DNA of 64,000 nt from Cupriavidus pauculus (GCF_022179805.1 NZ_BPUO01000002.1:372001-436000), one strand, 5' to 3'; counted from the first letter of the stretch, positions 1-10,355 are shown. The notes: generated by a model not told the origin, from the letters alone. A program made the numbers and translations.

Positions 1-969
1 CACGCCGACCGGGCCGTTCCAGACGATGGTACCAGCGGCCTTGAGCTGCTCGGCCAGCATCGCGGCGGTCTTCGGACCGATGTCCAGGATCATGTCGTCA
101 TCGGCCACGTCCTTGACGTCCTTGACCGTGGCGGCTGCCGTGGCGCTGAATTCCTTGGCGCAGACCACGTCCACCGGAATCGGCACCGACGCGCCGCGCG
201 CGGCCATGATGTCGATGATGGTCTTGGCGTCGCCCACCAGGTCGGCCTCGGCCAGCGACTTACCGATCTTCAGGCCGGCGGCCAGCATGAACGTGTTGGC
301 GATGCCGCCACCCACCACGAGGTTGTCGACCTTGTCGGCCAGCGACTTCAGGATGGTCAGCTTGGTCGATACCTTGGAGCCGGCGACGATGGCCACCAGC
401 GGACGGGCCGGCTGGCCCAGCGCGCGGCCCAGCGCGTCGATTTCAGCGGCCAGCAGCGGGCCGGCGCAGGCTACGGGGGCGTACTTGGCGATACCGTGCG
501 TGGTGGCTTCGGCGCGATGGGCCGTGCCAAATGCGTCATTGACGTACACATCGCAAAGCTTGGCCATCTTCTGGGCCAGCTCGTCGCTGTTCTTCTTCTC
601 ACCCTTGTTCACGCGGCAGTTTTCCAGCAGCACGACCTGGCCCGGCGCCACTTCCACGCCGTCCACCCAGTTCTGCACCAGCTTCACCGGCTTGCCCAGC
701 AATTCGGACAGGCGCGCGGCGATCGGGGCCAGCGAATCCTCGGGCTTGAACTCGCCTTCGGTCGGGCGGCCCAGGTGTGACGTCACCATCACGGCGGCGC
801 CAGCATCGAGGCAAGCCTGGATGGCCGGCACCGAGGCGCGGATGCGCGTGTCTTCGGTGATATTGCCTGCGTCGTCTTGCGGCACGTTCAGGTCGGCACG
901 GATAAACACACGTTTGCCGGAGATTTTGCCTTGGGAAATGAGATCGGTAAGACGCAGGACAGAGGTCAT
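1..969 (-). CDS. pgk: Phosphoglycerate kinase, N-terminal 323 residues (3' end cut by window edge)
   Basis: Cytoplasmic glycolytic enzyme interconverting 1,3-bisphosphoglycerate plus ADP with 3-phosphoglycerate plus ATP. The reverse-strand reading from the ATG at 969 is open to base 1. It shows the family hallmarks: [10 protein letters not shown] near residue 22 with the substrate-binding Asp and Asn, SHLGRPTEG near 65, the hinge region, and the start of the nucleotide-binding half ([10 protein letters not shown]). The full protein is normally about 390-420 residues, so roughly 80 C-terminal residues lie outside the window. No other ATG fits the family N-terminus better. The upstream 700 bp is non-coding and shared with a divergent regulator. 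Confidence 0.97.
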   Translation of the reverse strand, partial: MTSVLRLTDLISQGKISGKRVFIRADLNVPQDDAGNITEDTRIRASVPAIQACLDAGAAVMVTSHLGRPTEGEFKPEDSLAPIAARLSELLGKPVKLVQNWVDGVEVAPGQVVLLENCRVNKGEKKNSDELAQKMAKLCDVYVNDAFGTAHRAEATTHGIAKYAPVACAGPLLAAEIDALGRALGQPARPLVAIVAGSKVSTKLTILKSLADKVDNLVVGGGIANTFMLAAGLKIGKSLAEADLVGDAKTIIDIMAARGASVPIPVDVVCAKEFSATAAATVKDVKDVADDDMILDIGPKTAAMLAEQLKAAGTIVWNGPVGV

Positions 970-1174
970 GGCTATAAGAGCGGGGACTGGGCCGGCATAC
1001 AGCCGTCCACAGAAAACAGGAAAACCGGCATTTTACCTGATCGCCGTTACGGATTTGCGCCCTTGCGGCCCGGTCCGGCCAACACATCACATCGCGATAC
1101 GATAGAAACCCTACTTCGGTGGGGTCATCGTATCTTCCAAGACATTCGACGCTTCGGGTAATGTAGCCCCCTAA

Positions 1175-1230
1175 TGTACCAAACATATGCAAATTCAGAT
1201 AATCAGACTATTTTTGATAGTTTTGGTACA
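1175..1230. promoter_or_regulatory. AT-rich inverted repeat in the pgk / LuxR-regulator intergenic region
   Basis: The 700 bp between pgk and the divergent regulator holds no convincing gene. In its middle is an AT-rich block bounded by TGTACCAAAC (1175-1184) and GTTTTGGTACA (1220-1230), an inverted repeat with one extra T. A TTGATA (1214-1219) and a poor CGATAA 17 bp downstream could form a weak plus-strand promoter. The arrangement suits an operator controlling one or both divergent genes. The assignment is inferred. Confidence 0.35.
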
Positions 1231-1669
1231 AAATTGCGATAACCGGCATAGACCGGTCATCACCATTCCCCCGGACGCGGCATAACGGACATGGGGGAAG
1301 GACCGCCGTAAGAATGCAAGGGGGTAGTCAGATGGAGCAAGCCGACATACACGGCATGCGCCGCGTTTTGCACAGGGGCATCCTCGCTAGCGCCACGTGC
1401 GGACAGCGCGGGCGCGTCCTGGGTGACAGCATCCATCCAGTCACCGAACCATCCACATCCCATGAATCGACATCCGGGCCGCTGACGGTGCGTGCCCGGC
1501 AATTTCGGCCAACCTCTGCGCACCACGGAGGCTGCCCCCCTTTCTTCCTGCTGCAGCACGTTTTCGACTGCAGCCCCGCAGCATCGACACCATCGACCCT
1601 CTGCAGGCCCGCGAGGCGCAGCGGAAACCATTCGTTTTGCGCGTCGCCACGGACAAGAAGGACTCACGG

Positions 1670-2830
1670 ATGAAAGACAGTGAGCTGCACGAGACCATAC
1701 GTGGTCTCTATCTCGGCGTATTCGAACCGCTGGCGTGGCAGCGCAGCCTGCATGCGTTGTGCGAAGCCAGCGGCAGCATCCAGGCGTCTCTCCTGGTGCT
1801 GGATACACGCCAGCAGACCGTAAGGGTGCGCCATATGGTCAATCGCGCGCCCGACAACCTAGCCATCCTGCCCCCGCCTTACCAGATTCACCAGGACATG
1901 CCGATTTCCGGCGCCATGCCAGTCGGGGGCTGGCACATCGACCGCCGCGACACGGCCGGTGCCGTGGTGGGGCACCAGGCCTTCCGGGGCGAGTCGTTCG
2001 ACGATGTGGCGCTGACGTCGGTCATGGCCTGCCTGGTGGATCGCCGTGCGACGCACGAGATCTACCTGGCGCTCCAGCGGCCGGCCAGCGAGGAAGGCTA
2101 TTCGGAGGCCGACGCACGCGCGCTGGACTGGGCCATTCCCCACCTGCGCGATGCCCTGGCCCTGCGCGACCGCACGCACGGCGTGGCCACCCAGGGCCAT
2201 GTCTCGGCGGATCTGCTGAACCGCCTGCCGTTCGGCGTGATCGTGCTGACTGAAACGGGCAAGGTCCTGCTGGCCAACGCCGCCGGCGAGCCATGGACGC
2301 GCCGGCTGCTGCCGACCGAGCCCGCCGACCCGCTCGCGGTCAATGTCAATATGAATGGCAGTAGCTGGCGCCTGTCGCGCCCGTTCGCCGACGTGGTGCG
2401 GTCGCTGTGCGATCCCGGCACGCTGCAGCCTGCGCAGGCCATCCAGGCCGTTGGCGCCGATGGCCGTGTGGCGCAGATCGTGGCGGTGGCGCTCACGCAG
2501 CCGTTGTACCTGTCGTCGGAATGGGAGGGACAGCCGGTGCTGGTGGCCATCCATGAGAACAGCGGCCCGCCGCGCACCGCACCGGCGGTGCTGCGCGACC
2601 TCTATGGCATGACGCCGGCCGAAACCCGGCTGGCCATGCTGCTGACCAGCGGCATCGGCCTGCCCGATGCCTGCATGCAACTGGGCATCAAGCGCGAAAC
2701 CGGGCGTTCGCAACTGAAGGCCATCTTCACCAAGACCAATACCAGCACGCAGGCCCAACTGGCCCACCTGCTGACCCGCCTGGGCAGCATCCTGGCGGAA
2801 CCGGGCGGCCGCGCCGCCCACATCGTTTAG
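1670..2830 (+). CDS. LuxR-family helix-turn-helix transcriptional regulator
   Basis: A predicted 386-residue DNA-binding regulator. The C-terminal part (about residues 313-370, from TPAETRLAMLL through the segment around GIKRETGRSQLKAIF) has the spacing of a LuxR/FixJ helix-turn-helix, ending with a family-typical 'TQAQLAHLL'. The N-terminal 250 residues look like a PAS-type sensory region without obvious cofactor ligands. The ATG at 1670 is preferred over a TTG at 1637 because AAGAAGGA lies about 8 nt upstream. The gene converges on azlD with a 4-nt overlap of stop codons. Its targets are unknown; nearby candidates are pgk and the azlCD genes. Confidence 0.75.
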   Translation: MKDSELHETIRGLYLGVFEPLAWQRSLHALCEASGSIQASLLVLDTRQQTVRVRHMVNRAPDNLAILPPPYQIHQDMPISGAMPVGGWHIDRRDTAGAVVGHQAFRGESFDDVALTSVMACLVDRRATHEIYLALQRPASEEGYSEADARALDWAIPHLRDALALRDRTHGVATQGHVSADLLNRLPFGVIVLTETGKVLLANAAGEPWTRRLLPTEPADPLAVNVNMNGSSWRLSRPFADVVRSLCDPGTLQPAQAIQAVGADGRVAQIVAVALTQPLYLSSEWEGQPVLVAIHENSGPPRTAPAVLRDLYGMTPAETRLAMLLTSGIGLPDACMQLGIKRETGRSQLKAIFTKTNTSTQAQLAHLLTRLGSILAEPGGRAAHIV

Positions 2831-3150
2831 CCCAGCAGTCGCAGCGCGGTGTACACCGCCATGCCCACCGCGATCATGCCGACCATGCGTTTGGTCAGCA
2901 CATAGCAAACGGTGGCGGCAATCCCGGCCATGAGCTTGTCGTTGCCGGGGCCGATCGTGAAGTGTCCCTCGAACGTCAGAAGGTCCGGCAGGATGATGGC
3001 AGCCAGCGCGGCAGCCGGCGCATAGCGCAGGGCGCGCTGGATGCGGTCCGGCACCGTCACACGCTCGCCCGCCATCAGGAACAGCGCGCGCGACAGCACG
3101 GTCACCACGGTCATGCCGAGGATGGCGATCCAGGTTTCAAGATGGCTCAT
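2827..3150 (-). CDS. azlD: Branched-chain amino-acid exporter small subunit, AzlD family
   Basis: A 107-residue, very hydrophobic protein with about four membrane segments, matching the usual length of AzlD/YgaH. AzlD pairs with AzlC to form an inner-membrane exporter of branched-chain amino acids or their analogues. The family signature region SRALFLMAGERVTVPDRIQ and the segment YAPAAALAAIILPDLL are recognisable. Its ATG overlaps the azlC stop codon (ATGA), indicating translational coupling and a two-gene operon. Confidence 0.85.
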   Translation of the reverse strand: MSHLETWIAILGMTVVTVLSRALFLMAGERVTVPDRIQRALRYAPAAALAAIILPDLLTFEGHFTIGPGNDKLMAGIAATVCYVLTKRMVGMIAVGMAVYTALRLLG

Positions 3151-3953
3151 GCCTGGTCTCCGGTCGGCTGGCCGCCCTTGCGGCGGGAACTGCGCCGGAT
3201 GGTGCGCAACGTGGCGCGCGCCGCCATCTCGTCGCTGGCCATGCCGGCCGCGATGGCCGCCACCACAGCCAGCACCAGTGCCAGCCGGTATGGCAGGTCG
3301 AAGCACAGCAGCGCCACCACCGCCGACACCACCACGGCCATCAGCGTCGACCGCGAGTTGATCGTCGCGATCATCACCGGAATCAGCGCCAGCGTGCCCG
3401 CCAGCGCCAGGCCCCAGCTATCGGGAAACAGGCTGGCCAGCACGATGCCGATGATCGACGACACCTGCCAGGTGGCGCCGTTGATCAGCGCCATGCCCCA
3501 GAAATACCCTTCCTTGCCCGGCGCGTAGCCCGGCTCGGCATAGCGCTGCATGAAGTAGACAAAATGCAGGTCGCCGTTGAAGAAGCCCAGCAGCGTACGG
3601 CGCCACGCCGGCAGGTAATTGAAGTGAGGCTGCAGCGCGGCGCTGAAGATCACGAAGCGCAGGTTGACCACGGCCGCCGTGAGCCACACCGTCCAGATCG
3701 GCATGCCCGCCGCGAACAGCGGCAGCACCGCCAGTTGCGCCGACCCCGCGTAGACCAGCAGCGACATGCCGATGGCCTCGGGCACGGTCAGCGCCGATTT
3801 GCTCATGGCCACCCCGGTGACCAGGCCCCACGAAAATACCGCGGGCAATGAGGGCGCGAAAAAACGCGCGCCGTCGAGAAAGGCGTTGCGTTCCACCTCG
3901 GCAAAGCGATGCCAGAGGCGCAACCACACCGGAGACGACTGTCGGGGTGTCAT
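3147..3953 (-). CDS. azlC: Branched-chain amino-acid exporter large subunit, AzlC family
   Basis: Inner-membrane permease of about 268 residues. The AzlC core (FFAPSLPAVFSWGLVTGVAM, then the segment around YAGSAQLAVLPLF) is clear, followed by several more membrane helices. With AzlD it is expected to export branched-chain amino acids. The start at 3953 gives a family-like N-terminus; an in-frame ATG at 4019 would add 22 residues of unlikely sequence, and neither has a strong ribosome-binding site, so the start is uncertain. It is followed by azlD with a 4-nt overlap. Confidence 0.85.
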   Translation of the reverse strand: MTPRQSSPVWLRLWHRFAEVERNAFLDGARFFAPSLPAVFSWGLVTGVAMSKSALTVPEAIGMSLLVYAGSAQLAVLPLFAAGMPIWTVWLTAAVVNLRFVIFSAALQPHFNYLPAWRRTLLGFFNGDLHFVYFMQRYAEPGYAPGKEGYFWGMALINGATWQVSSIIGIVLASLFPDSWGLALAGTLALIPVMIATINSRSTLMAVVVSAVVALLCFDLPYRLALVLAVVAAIAAGMASDEMAARATLRTIRRSSRRKGGQPTGDQA

Positions 3954-4168
3954 GGCGAGAAGAGAAGAGACGGCCACAGCAGGCTGCCGGATGCGGCATC
4001 GCCGTGAAGAAATGACCATCGGCCACGCTAGACGCGTGGCCGATGGCGGAGCCCCATTATAGGGCCGCGTGGATCGCTGGTAAGCGGCGGCTTAATTGCG
4101 ATCCCGCAAGTGTTGTTTCGAGGTCAAAGGCGCGCGTATCCGTCACCCGATCCGTCACCCATCGCACG

Positions 4169-5488
4169 TCACGCTGGCTTGCCGACGGGCTGGGTGGGCG
4201 AGGCGGGCTGGGCCGCCTCGTCGTGGCCATCGTCGCCGCCGCCACCGGCCTGCCCCAGGTCCATGCCCGAGGTCTCGGGCAGCAGGGCCGCCGACACCAT
4301 CACGAGCGCGTAGCCCACGCCAGCCACCATCGCGATGCCCAGCGCCAGCGACGTGCGGCCGCTGTTGAGCCAGCCCACGGCCAGCGGGAAGAACGATCCG
4401 ATCACGCGGCCCATGTTGTACGACACGCCGTAACCGGTGGCCCGGATGCTGCTGGGATACGACTCCGAGATCGTGGCGCCAATGCCCGAGAACACGCCCT
4501 GCATCAGCACGCCCAGCGGAAAGCCCAGGAACAGCATCGACGTGTTCGACACTGGAATCACCATGTAGATCATGGCCATCACGAACGCACCCGCGGCAAA
4601 CGCGATGTAGGTCAGGCGGCGTCCCCAGCGGTCAGTGGCATAGGCCCCCGCCACATAGCCCACCAGCGATCCCAGGATGGTCACCGCCAGATAGGTGCTG
4701 GTGCCGAACACCGACAGGCCGCGCTCGGTCTTCAGGAACGTGGGCAGCCACGTGGCAATAGCGTAGTAGGCTCCCAGCATGCCGCCCGACAGCAGGCTGC
4801 ACAGCAGCGTCTTGCGCAGCAGCGGCTTGCGGAACACGCGCGCCAGGTCGGCACCGGGCGAAACGGCCGCGCGCTCGGCACGGCTTTTCAGGAAGACTTC
4901 AGGCTCCTGCAGGTTGCGGCGCAGGTAGACCACCACCAGCGCGGGCAGGATGCCCAGGAAGAAGCACACGCGCCACGCCGTCTCGGGTTCGAACAGGTTG
5001 AACGTGATGGCATAGGCGATGGCCGCGCCGCCCCAGCCGAACGAGTAGCTGCTGGCCGTGAAGCCCGAGTACTTGCCGCGATGGGCAGGATTGCGGATCA
5101 GCTCGGTCACCAGCACCATGCACAGCGATGACTCCCCGCCAAAGCCCAGGCCCTGCAGCATGCGGAACACCATCAGCTGCTCTGGCGAATTGGCCATGCC
5201 GCACAGGAAGCACGACACCGCGAACACCAGGATCGTCCAGCGCAGCACGCGTACCCGGCCAAAACGGTCCGCCAGCAGACCCGCCCCCACCGCACCCACC
5301 AGCGACGACACCAGCGTCCACGTCACGATGGCGCCCGCCATCGACTTGCTCATGCCCCACTGCGCGAGCAGCGTCGAAATCAGGAACGAATAGATCATGA
5401 AGTCGAACACGTCGACCGCATGACCCAGGAACGCCCCATAGAATCCCTTGCGCTCCGCGCGCGACAACTCCTTGAACCAGTCCAGCAT
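4169..5488 (-). CDS. MFS transporter of the sugar/aromatic-acid:H+ symporter type
   Basis: A 439-residue inner-membrane transporter with about 12 predicted helices. The motif-A loop between helices 2 and 3 (LLADRFGRVRVLRW) is present, and the GFGGESSLCMVLVTELI segment resembles the sialate/benzoate-type branch of the major facilitator superfamily. The C-terminus ends in a short soluble tail rich in Gly, Asp and Pro. It lies 32 bp downstream of an amidase gene on the same strand, so the two probably form an operon in which the transporter brings in the amidase substrate or exports its product. The substrate cannot be read from sequence. Confidence 0.85.
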   Translation of the reverse strand: MLDWFKELSRAERKGFYGAFLGHAVDVFDFMIYSFLISTLLAQWGMSKSMAGAIVTWTLVSSLVGAVGAGLLADRFGRVRVLRWTILVFAVSCFLCGMANSPEQLMVFRMLQGLGFGGESSLCMVLVTELIRNPAHRGKYSGFTASSYSFGWGGAAIAYAITFNLFEPETAWRVCFFLGILPALVVVYLRRNLQEPEVFLKSRAERAAVSPGADLARVFRKPLLRKTLLCSLLSGGMLGAYYAIATWLPTFLKTERGLSVFGTSTYLAVTILGSLVGYVAGAYATDRWGRRLTYIAFAAGAFVMAMIYMVIPVSNTSMLFLGFPLGVLMQGVFSGIGATISESYPSSIRATGYGVSYNMGRVIGSFFPLAVGWLNSGRTSLALGIAMVAGVGYALVMVSAALLPETSGMDLGQAGGGGDDGHDEAAQPASPTQPVGKPA

Positions 5489-5520
5489 GATTGCCCTCCC
5501 CTAGTGCCTTTTTGTTGGAT

Positions 5521-7005
5521 TCAACGCAGTCCCGCCGGCGGCCTGAAACCGTGGCCGGCGTCTTCCAGCAGTTGCGCGAACCGCAGCGACGTGAGATCGC
5601 CGTAGCGCCGCGCCACGATCTGCACGCCCACCGGCAGGCCATTGCTGGCGGGGCCGATGGGCGCGACGGTCGATGGCAGGCCGCACAGTCCCGAATGGCC
5701 TGCCCAGAACAACTGCGACGTCAGCGGCCAGGGCTGGCCATTGACGGAAATCGTGCGCTGCCACGGCTCGCCCTGTTCGTCGAGCGGAAACGCCGTGGTG
5801 GACGCGGCCGGACACAGCAGCACGTCGTAGTCGCCGAAGAAGCGATTCCAGGCCCGGGCGAACGCCTCGCGCGCAGGCTGCATCAGCAGCCAGTCGCGGT
5901 GGCTCAGCGTGGCGCCGGAGTACTGCAGCGTCGAGTAGTCGGCGTCGCTACCGGCCCCATCACCGGCGGCGGCGCGCTCTCGGGCATCGGCGAACGCGGC
6001 GTCGTCCAAATGCAGCGAGGTCGTGGCACGCAGCAGCAGTACATACGTTTGCCAAAGCTGCGCCGCGTCGAAATCGGGTCGGACATTCCAGGTCACCTGC
6101 GCGCCGGCCTGCCCGAGCCATTGCCCAAGCTTTTCGATGGCTTCGCTGACCGGGGCGTCGACCTCGGCCAGCGGGTGCGAGGGCAGCACAGCCACCCTGA
6201 AATCGGCCAGGTGCGTGTGGTCGCACGGCGGCAGTTCCAATTGCCAGGCCGGTGCCATGGCCGCGTCGGGGCCGGCGATGGCGCGCAGCACCAGTTCCAG
6301 GTCGCGCGCGCTGCGCGCCACCGGGCCGGCCACATTGATGTCCTGCTCGGCAAACCCGGACCGGGCATTGCCATGGCCGCACAGCGGCACGATGCCGTGG
6401 CTGCTCTTGTGCGAAAACACGCCGCAGTAGTGCGCGGGATTGCGCAGTGACGACCCGATGTCAGAGCCCACGTCGAAATAGCTCATGCCGACGCAGACTG
6501 CCGCGGCGCTGCCGCCCGAAGATCCGCCCGGCGTGCGCGTGGGGTCGTGCGGATTGCGCGTGGTGCCGTAGATCGCGTTGTAGCTCTGCCAGTCGCGCAG
6601 GCCCATCGGCACATTGGTCTTGCCCAGCAGCACGGCGCCATGTGCACGTAGGCGCTCGACCACCGCGGCATCGGCGGCGGCGCGATGCGTGGCGCGAGCC
6701 GGCACGCCGCACGTGGTGGGCCAGCCGGCCACGTCGAACGATTCCTTGATCGAAAACGGGACGCCATCGAGCGGTCCGCGCGTCCGGCCCGCGTGACGGC
6801 GCGCATCGCTCTGCGCCGCCGCCTCGCGCGCCGCCTCGAAATCGGCCAGCACCAGCGCATTGATCGTGCCGTGATGCGCGGCCCAGGCAGCCTGGCACGA
6901 CGCCACCAGCGCCTGCGCCGTGGTCTCGCCGCGCGCCAACTGCGCGGCGGCTACATGGGCAGGCATCCAGCGGACATCTGGAAGAGACGGGTCGGGCAGG
7001 GTCAC
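5521..7005 (-). CDS. Amidase (amidase-signature family)
   Basis: A 494-residue hydrolase of the amidase-signature family, which uses a Ser-cis-Ser-Lys triad to hydrolyse amide bonds. The triad is visible: Lys in FSIKESFDVAG, cis-Ser in the glycine/serine-rich PGGSSGGSAAAV, and nucleophilic Ser in SDIGSSLRNPAHYCG. The GTG at 7005 is chosen because GGAG lies just upstream and the protein then begins MTLPDPSLPDV; an ATG at 7155 would add 50 residues of non-family sequence. Substrate is unknown. The gene is followed at 32 bp by an MFS transporter in the same direction. Confidence 0.88.
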   Translation of the reverse strand: MTLPDPSLPDVRWMPAHVAAAQLARGETTAQALVASCQAAWAAHHGTINALVLADFEAAREAAAQSDARRHAGRTRGPLDGVPFSIKESFDVAGWPTTCGVPARATHRAAADAAVVERLRAHGAVLLGKTNVPMGLRDWQSYNAIYGTTRNPHDPTRTPGGSSGGSAAAVCVGMSYFDVGSDIGSSLRNPAHYCGVFSHKSSHGIVPLCGHGNARSGFAEQDINVAGPVARSARDLELVLRAIAGPDAAMAPAWQLELPPCDHTHLADFRVAVLPSHPLAEVDAPVSEAIEKLGQWLGQAGAQVTWNVRPDFDAAQLWQTYVLLLRATTSLHLDDAAFADARERAAAGDGAGSDADYSTLQYSGATLSHRDWLLMQPAREAFARAWNRFFGDYDVLLCPAASTTAFPLDEQGEPWQRTISVNGQPWPLTSQLFWAGHSGLCGLPSTVAPIGPASNGLPVGVQIVARRYGDLTSLRFAQLLEDAGHGFRPPAGLR

Positions 7006-7098
7006 AGGGGCTCCGTTGTTGTCATGGGCTGACGGATGTCGGGCACGGCGGCGCCGGTCAGCTTGATGGGGGCGATTTCTGGAAGCTACGCTCGGTAT

Positions 7099-7126
7099 AC
7101 TATATTCAGCATTCGCTAAATCACAA
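7099..7126 (-). promoter_or_regulatory. Candidate sigma-70 promoter of the amidase-MFS operon
   Basis: On the minus strand TTGTGA (7121-7126) is separated by 16 bp from TATAGT (7099-7104), about 94 bp ahead of the amidase start. This is the only promoter-like AT-rich patch in the 350-bp gap between the SNF2 helicase and the amidase; no gene is seen in that gap. Confidence 0.4.
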
Positions 7127-7355
7127 GGCAGTATTTGTGCCAAGGCGCGCTGCACCGCAGCGAAGAGTGACTCTACGCGGCCATTGGCGCGCCATCGCTT
7201 GCAACATAAGGGATTTCAATGAGGGCAAGCAGGCGGAATTGCTGACGCGACCAAGTCAGAGCGCCCTTCCGGTTGCGATCCGCGTCTGTGCATTCGCACC
7301 AGAATCGGGATGAGTTTGTATACCGTTTGGTGCAAACGCGGAACAGGAGCCAGCG

Positions 7356-10355
7356 TCAGCGGCGCAGCAATCCCACGAGTTCGTCGATATCGGGCAGCAC
7401 GGCTTCGCGGCCAACGGCTTCGTCCGCCGAGGCGTCGAGCACGCCCTCGGCCAGCGCGCGCTTGCCCTGGTGCAGGTCGACGATGCGTTCTTCGATCGTG
7501 CCCGCCGTAATCAGGCGATAGACCGTGACCGGCCGTTGCTGGCCGATCCGGTGCGCGCGTCCCATGGCCTGGTCCTCGGCGGCCGGGTTCCACCAGGGGT
7601 CAGCGATCACCACGTAGTCGGCAGCGGTCAGGTTCAGGCCGAAGCCGCCGGCCTTCAGGCTGATCAGGAAGACGTCGCCGTCGCCGGCCTGGAACGCAGC
7701 CACGCGCTTTGTCCGCTCGGCGGCTGGCGTGGCGCCATCGAGGTACTGGCAGGCCAGGCCCGCCTCGTCCAGCGGCTGGCGCAGCAACTGCAGGAAATCG
7801 ACGAACTGGCTGAACACCAGCGTCTTGTGGCCATTGGCCGCCAGCGTGGCGGCCAGCTCGGCGAACGCGCGCACCTTGGCGCCCGGGTGGTTGGTCTCTG
7901 GCGTCACCAGACGCGGATCGCACGCCGCGCGGCGCATGCGCATCAGTTGCGCCAGCACGTGGATGCGCGCGTCGGGCTCGGGCAGCTTGGCGGGCGCGCG
8001 GCGATCCTTCTTCGGCCGCAGCAGCGCGCGTTCGGCTTCTGACAGTGCCTGACGGCGCAGCGCCTCGTAGTGCGCCGCCTCGGCCGGTTCGGGCGCCACG
8101 CGAATCACCAGTTCGGTACGCGGCGGCAGTTCGTCCAGCACCTGCACCTTGGTCCGGCGCAGCACGAATGGCACGATCATCCGGCGCAGACGCACGCGCG
8201 GATCGCGTGCGCCGTTGCGTTCGATCGGATTGGCGAAATGCTCGTTGAAACGCACCAGCGACCCGAGCAGGCCCGGATTGCAGAAGCGCATGACGGCCCA
8301 CAGTTCCGCCAGGCGGTTCTCGACGGGCGTGCCGGACAGCGCGATGCGGCAGTCGGCCTGCAGCGCGAACATCGCCTGCGCGCGCCGCGCCGACGGGTTC
8401 TTGAACGACTGCGCCTCGTCGGCCACCACGGTGTGCCAGTGGCGCTCGCAAAACGCGCGGCGCGCCTGCTGCAGCAGGTTGTACGAGACGATCACCAGAT
8501 CGCCGGCGCCGGCCTGCTCGACAATCGCCTCTCGGTCGCCTTCGGCATAGACGTGGACTTGCAGCGACGGCGCGAAGCGGCGCGCTTCGGCCGCCCAGTT
8601 GCCGCACACCGATGTGGGCGCCACCACCAGCGCGGCGCCCGCTCCGGCGCGCGCCAGCATCACCGCCAGCGACTGCAGCGTCTTGCCCAGCCCCATGTCG
8701 TCGGCCAGGCAGGCGCCGAACCCGGCATCGGCCAGCGACATCATCCAGCGATAGCCTTCCACCTGGTACGGTCGCAATTCGGCCACCAGCGTGGCCGGCA
8801 CCACGGCATCGCGCTCACGCGCTTCACGCAGGCGGCGCACGCGGGTACGGAAATGCGCATCGGGATCGATACCCACGCCCGCCAGCGCATCGTCGAGCCA
8901 TGGCGTGGCCACCAGCGGCACGCGGATGCCGTCGCGCACGCCATCGCCCACGGCGGCCAGGTCGCGCAGGCGCTCGCGCAACTGGCGCGTCAGCGCCACG
9001 TACACGCCCTGCTCCATCGGGATAAAGCGCCCGGCATGGCCATGTGCCCATGCCACGAGCTTTTCCAGCGACAGCACCAGGCCCTCGGCCACCTGCAGTT
9101 CGCCCACGAGCTTGAACCAGTCGCTACCCGCCTGCTCCACGCTGATCGCCAGTTGCGGCAGATCGGCCGACAGCACACGCAGTTCGCGCCCGCGCGGCCA
9201 TTCCAGGTCGATCACGCCGCGCAGGCCGGGCAGCGTTTCAACGGCGGTCAGCGCGTCCTCGGGGTCGTCCAGCGTCCAGTTCAGCTCGCCGCTCCCCGGC
9301 GCCTGCTGCACCAGGAACGGCAGCGCATCGAACACCTCGGCCACATGGGCCTGCTCGGCATCGAGATCGCGGCGAGTGGACACCGTCTCGCCGCCCAGCG
9401 TCGCCATCAGTTGCGCGCGGCCATGGCCCGGCGCCAAGCGCGGCCCGACCGGCCCCAGCGGCGTCACCACCAGCCGCAGGCTGATGCCCCGCCCCACCGG
9501 CGCCACTTCGGCACGCAGCCGCGATTCGGGATCGCGCTCGCGTGCCTGACCGGAACTGTCGGCATGGATCTGGAAATGGCCGGCCAGCGCCCGCAGCGTG
9601 CTGTCGAGCCGCGCCTGCGCGGTGGCGGGCACCGTCAGGCCCTGCGCGATCCACTTTGCGGCCTCCTGCTGGGCGGCCGTGAAGCGCACCACGCGTAGCC
9701 GGCGGGCGCCGTCCTGCAGCACCGTGACCAGCCGCAGCGCTTCGGCCTCCTGCTTCGCGGCGGCGGGCAGGAAGTCTTCCATCGACTTCGGCGCGCGCAT
9801 CGGCGGCACGATGCGCAGCGTGAAACGGTCGCCGTCGCGCACGGCCTCCAGCGCGGGCGCCGCTTCCAGCACTTCCATCGGAATGGTGGGGGCATGCGCC
9901 AGCACCACGGCCGGATGGCCGACCAGCGCGACGATGGCGGCCGCGCGGTCCAGCACGAGCCGCCGGTTGCGTGAGGTGTCGCGCCGGATCGCTCGTGCCA
10001 CGCGGTCATCCCACGGCGGGAGGGTGTCGTCGTCGGCCACGCGGGCCAGCGTCACCGGGCGCGGCTTGCCCCAGCCACGGGCGCCCCACGCCTGCTCCAG
10101 CGGCTCGATCGTGCCCACCTCGCCATCGGCGTCGAAGGTGATCGCCCAGAGCAGGCGGTGGCCCGCGCCGGCCGCGTCCGGGGTCGGCGCGTCGCCTGCC
10201 AGCGCTTCCAGGGCGCCCAGCGCGTCGCGCCAGCGGTCGTCGCCGGTGGATTCGTCGGGTTCGGAGAGGATGGGAGCGGACTGGGGCACGCGCGGCGCGG
10301 GTCGGTAAAGAACGTGCGATTGTAGAACGGCATCCCCCGCCAGCCGCGTTGGCAC
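7356..10355 (-). CDS. SNF2/RapA-type DEAD/DEAH ATP-dependent helicase
   Basis: A 999-residue Swi2/Snf2-like ATPase that would translocate on double-stranded DNA; its bacterial role is usually unknown. The N-terminal half (residues 1-500) is a poorly conserved accessory region. The SNF2 ATPase lobe starts near 520, with Walker A in DDMGLGKTLQS near residue 550, the DEAQ box in VVADEAQSFKNP near 645, and LSGTPVENRLAELW. The helicase-C lobe follows near 870 (TLVFSQFVDFLQLLR) with the arginine-finger motif QAMGRAHRIGQ. The start is a GTG at 10355 in a G-rich context, so the exact N-terminus is uncertain. It is divergent from ilvE. Confidence 0.9.
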   Translation of the reverse strand: MPTRLAGDAVLQSHVLYRPAPRVPQSAPILSEPDESTGDDRWRDALGALEALAGDAPTPDAAGAGHRLLWAITFDADGEVGTIEPLEQAWGARGWGKPRPVTLARVADDDTLPPWDDRVARAIRRDTSRNRRLVLDRAAAIVALVGHPAVVLAHAPTIPMEVLEAAPALEAVRDGDRFTLRIVPPMRAPKSMEDFLPAAAKQEAEALRLVTVLQDGARRLRVVRFTAAQQEAAKWIAQGLTVPATAQARLDSTLRALAGHFQIHADSSGQARERDPESRLRAEVAPVGRGISLRLVVTPLGPVGPRLAPGHGRAQLMATLGGETVSTRRDLDAEQAHVAEVFDALPFLVQQAPGSGELNWTLDDPEDALTAVETLPGLRGVIDLEWPRGRELRVLSADLPQLAISVEQAGSDWFKLVGELQVAEGLVLSLEKLVAWAHGHAGRFIPMEQGVYVALTRQLRERLRDLAAVGDGVRDGIRVPLVATPWLDDALAGVGIDPDAHFRTRVRRLREARERDAVVPATLVAELRPYQVEGYRWMMSLADAGFGACLADDMGLGKTLQSLAVMLARAGAGAALVVAPTSVCGNWAAEARRFAPSLQVHVYAEGDREAIVEQAGAGDLVIVSYNLLQQARRAFCERHWHTVVADEAQSFKNPSARRAQAMFALQADCRIALSGTPVENRLAELWAVMRFCNPGLLGSLVRFNEHFANPIERNGARDPRVRLRRMIVPFVLRRTKVQVLDELPPRTELVIRVAPEPAEAAHYEALRRQALSEAERALLRPKKDRRAPAKLPEPDARIHVLAQLMRMRRAACDPRLVTPETNHPGAKVRAFAELAATLAANGHKTLVFSQFVDFLQLLRQPLDEAGLACQYLDGATPAAERTKRVAAFQAGDGDVFLISLKAGGFGLNLTAADYVVIADPWWNPAAEDQAMGRAHRIGQQRPVTVYRLITAGTIEERIVDLHQGKRALAEGVLDASADEAVGREAVLPDIDELVGLLRR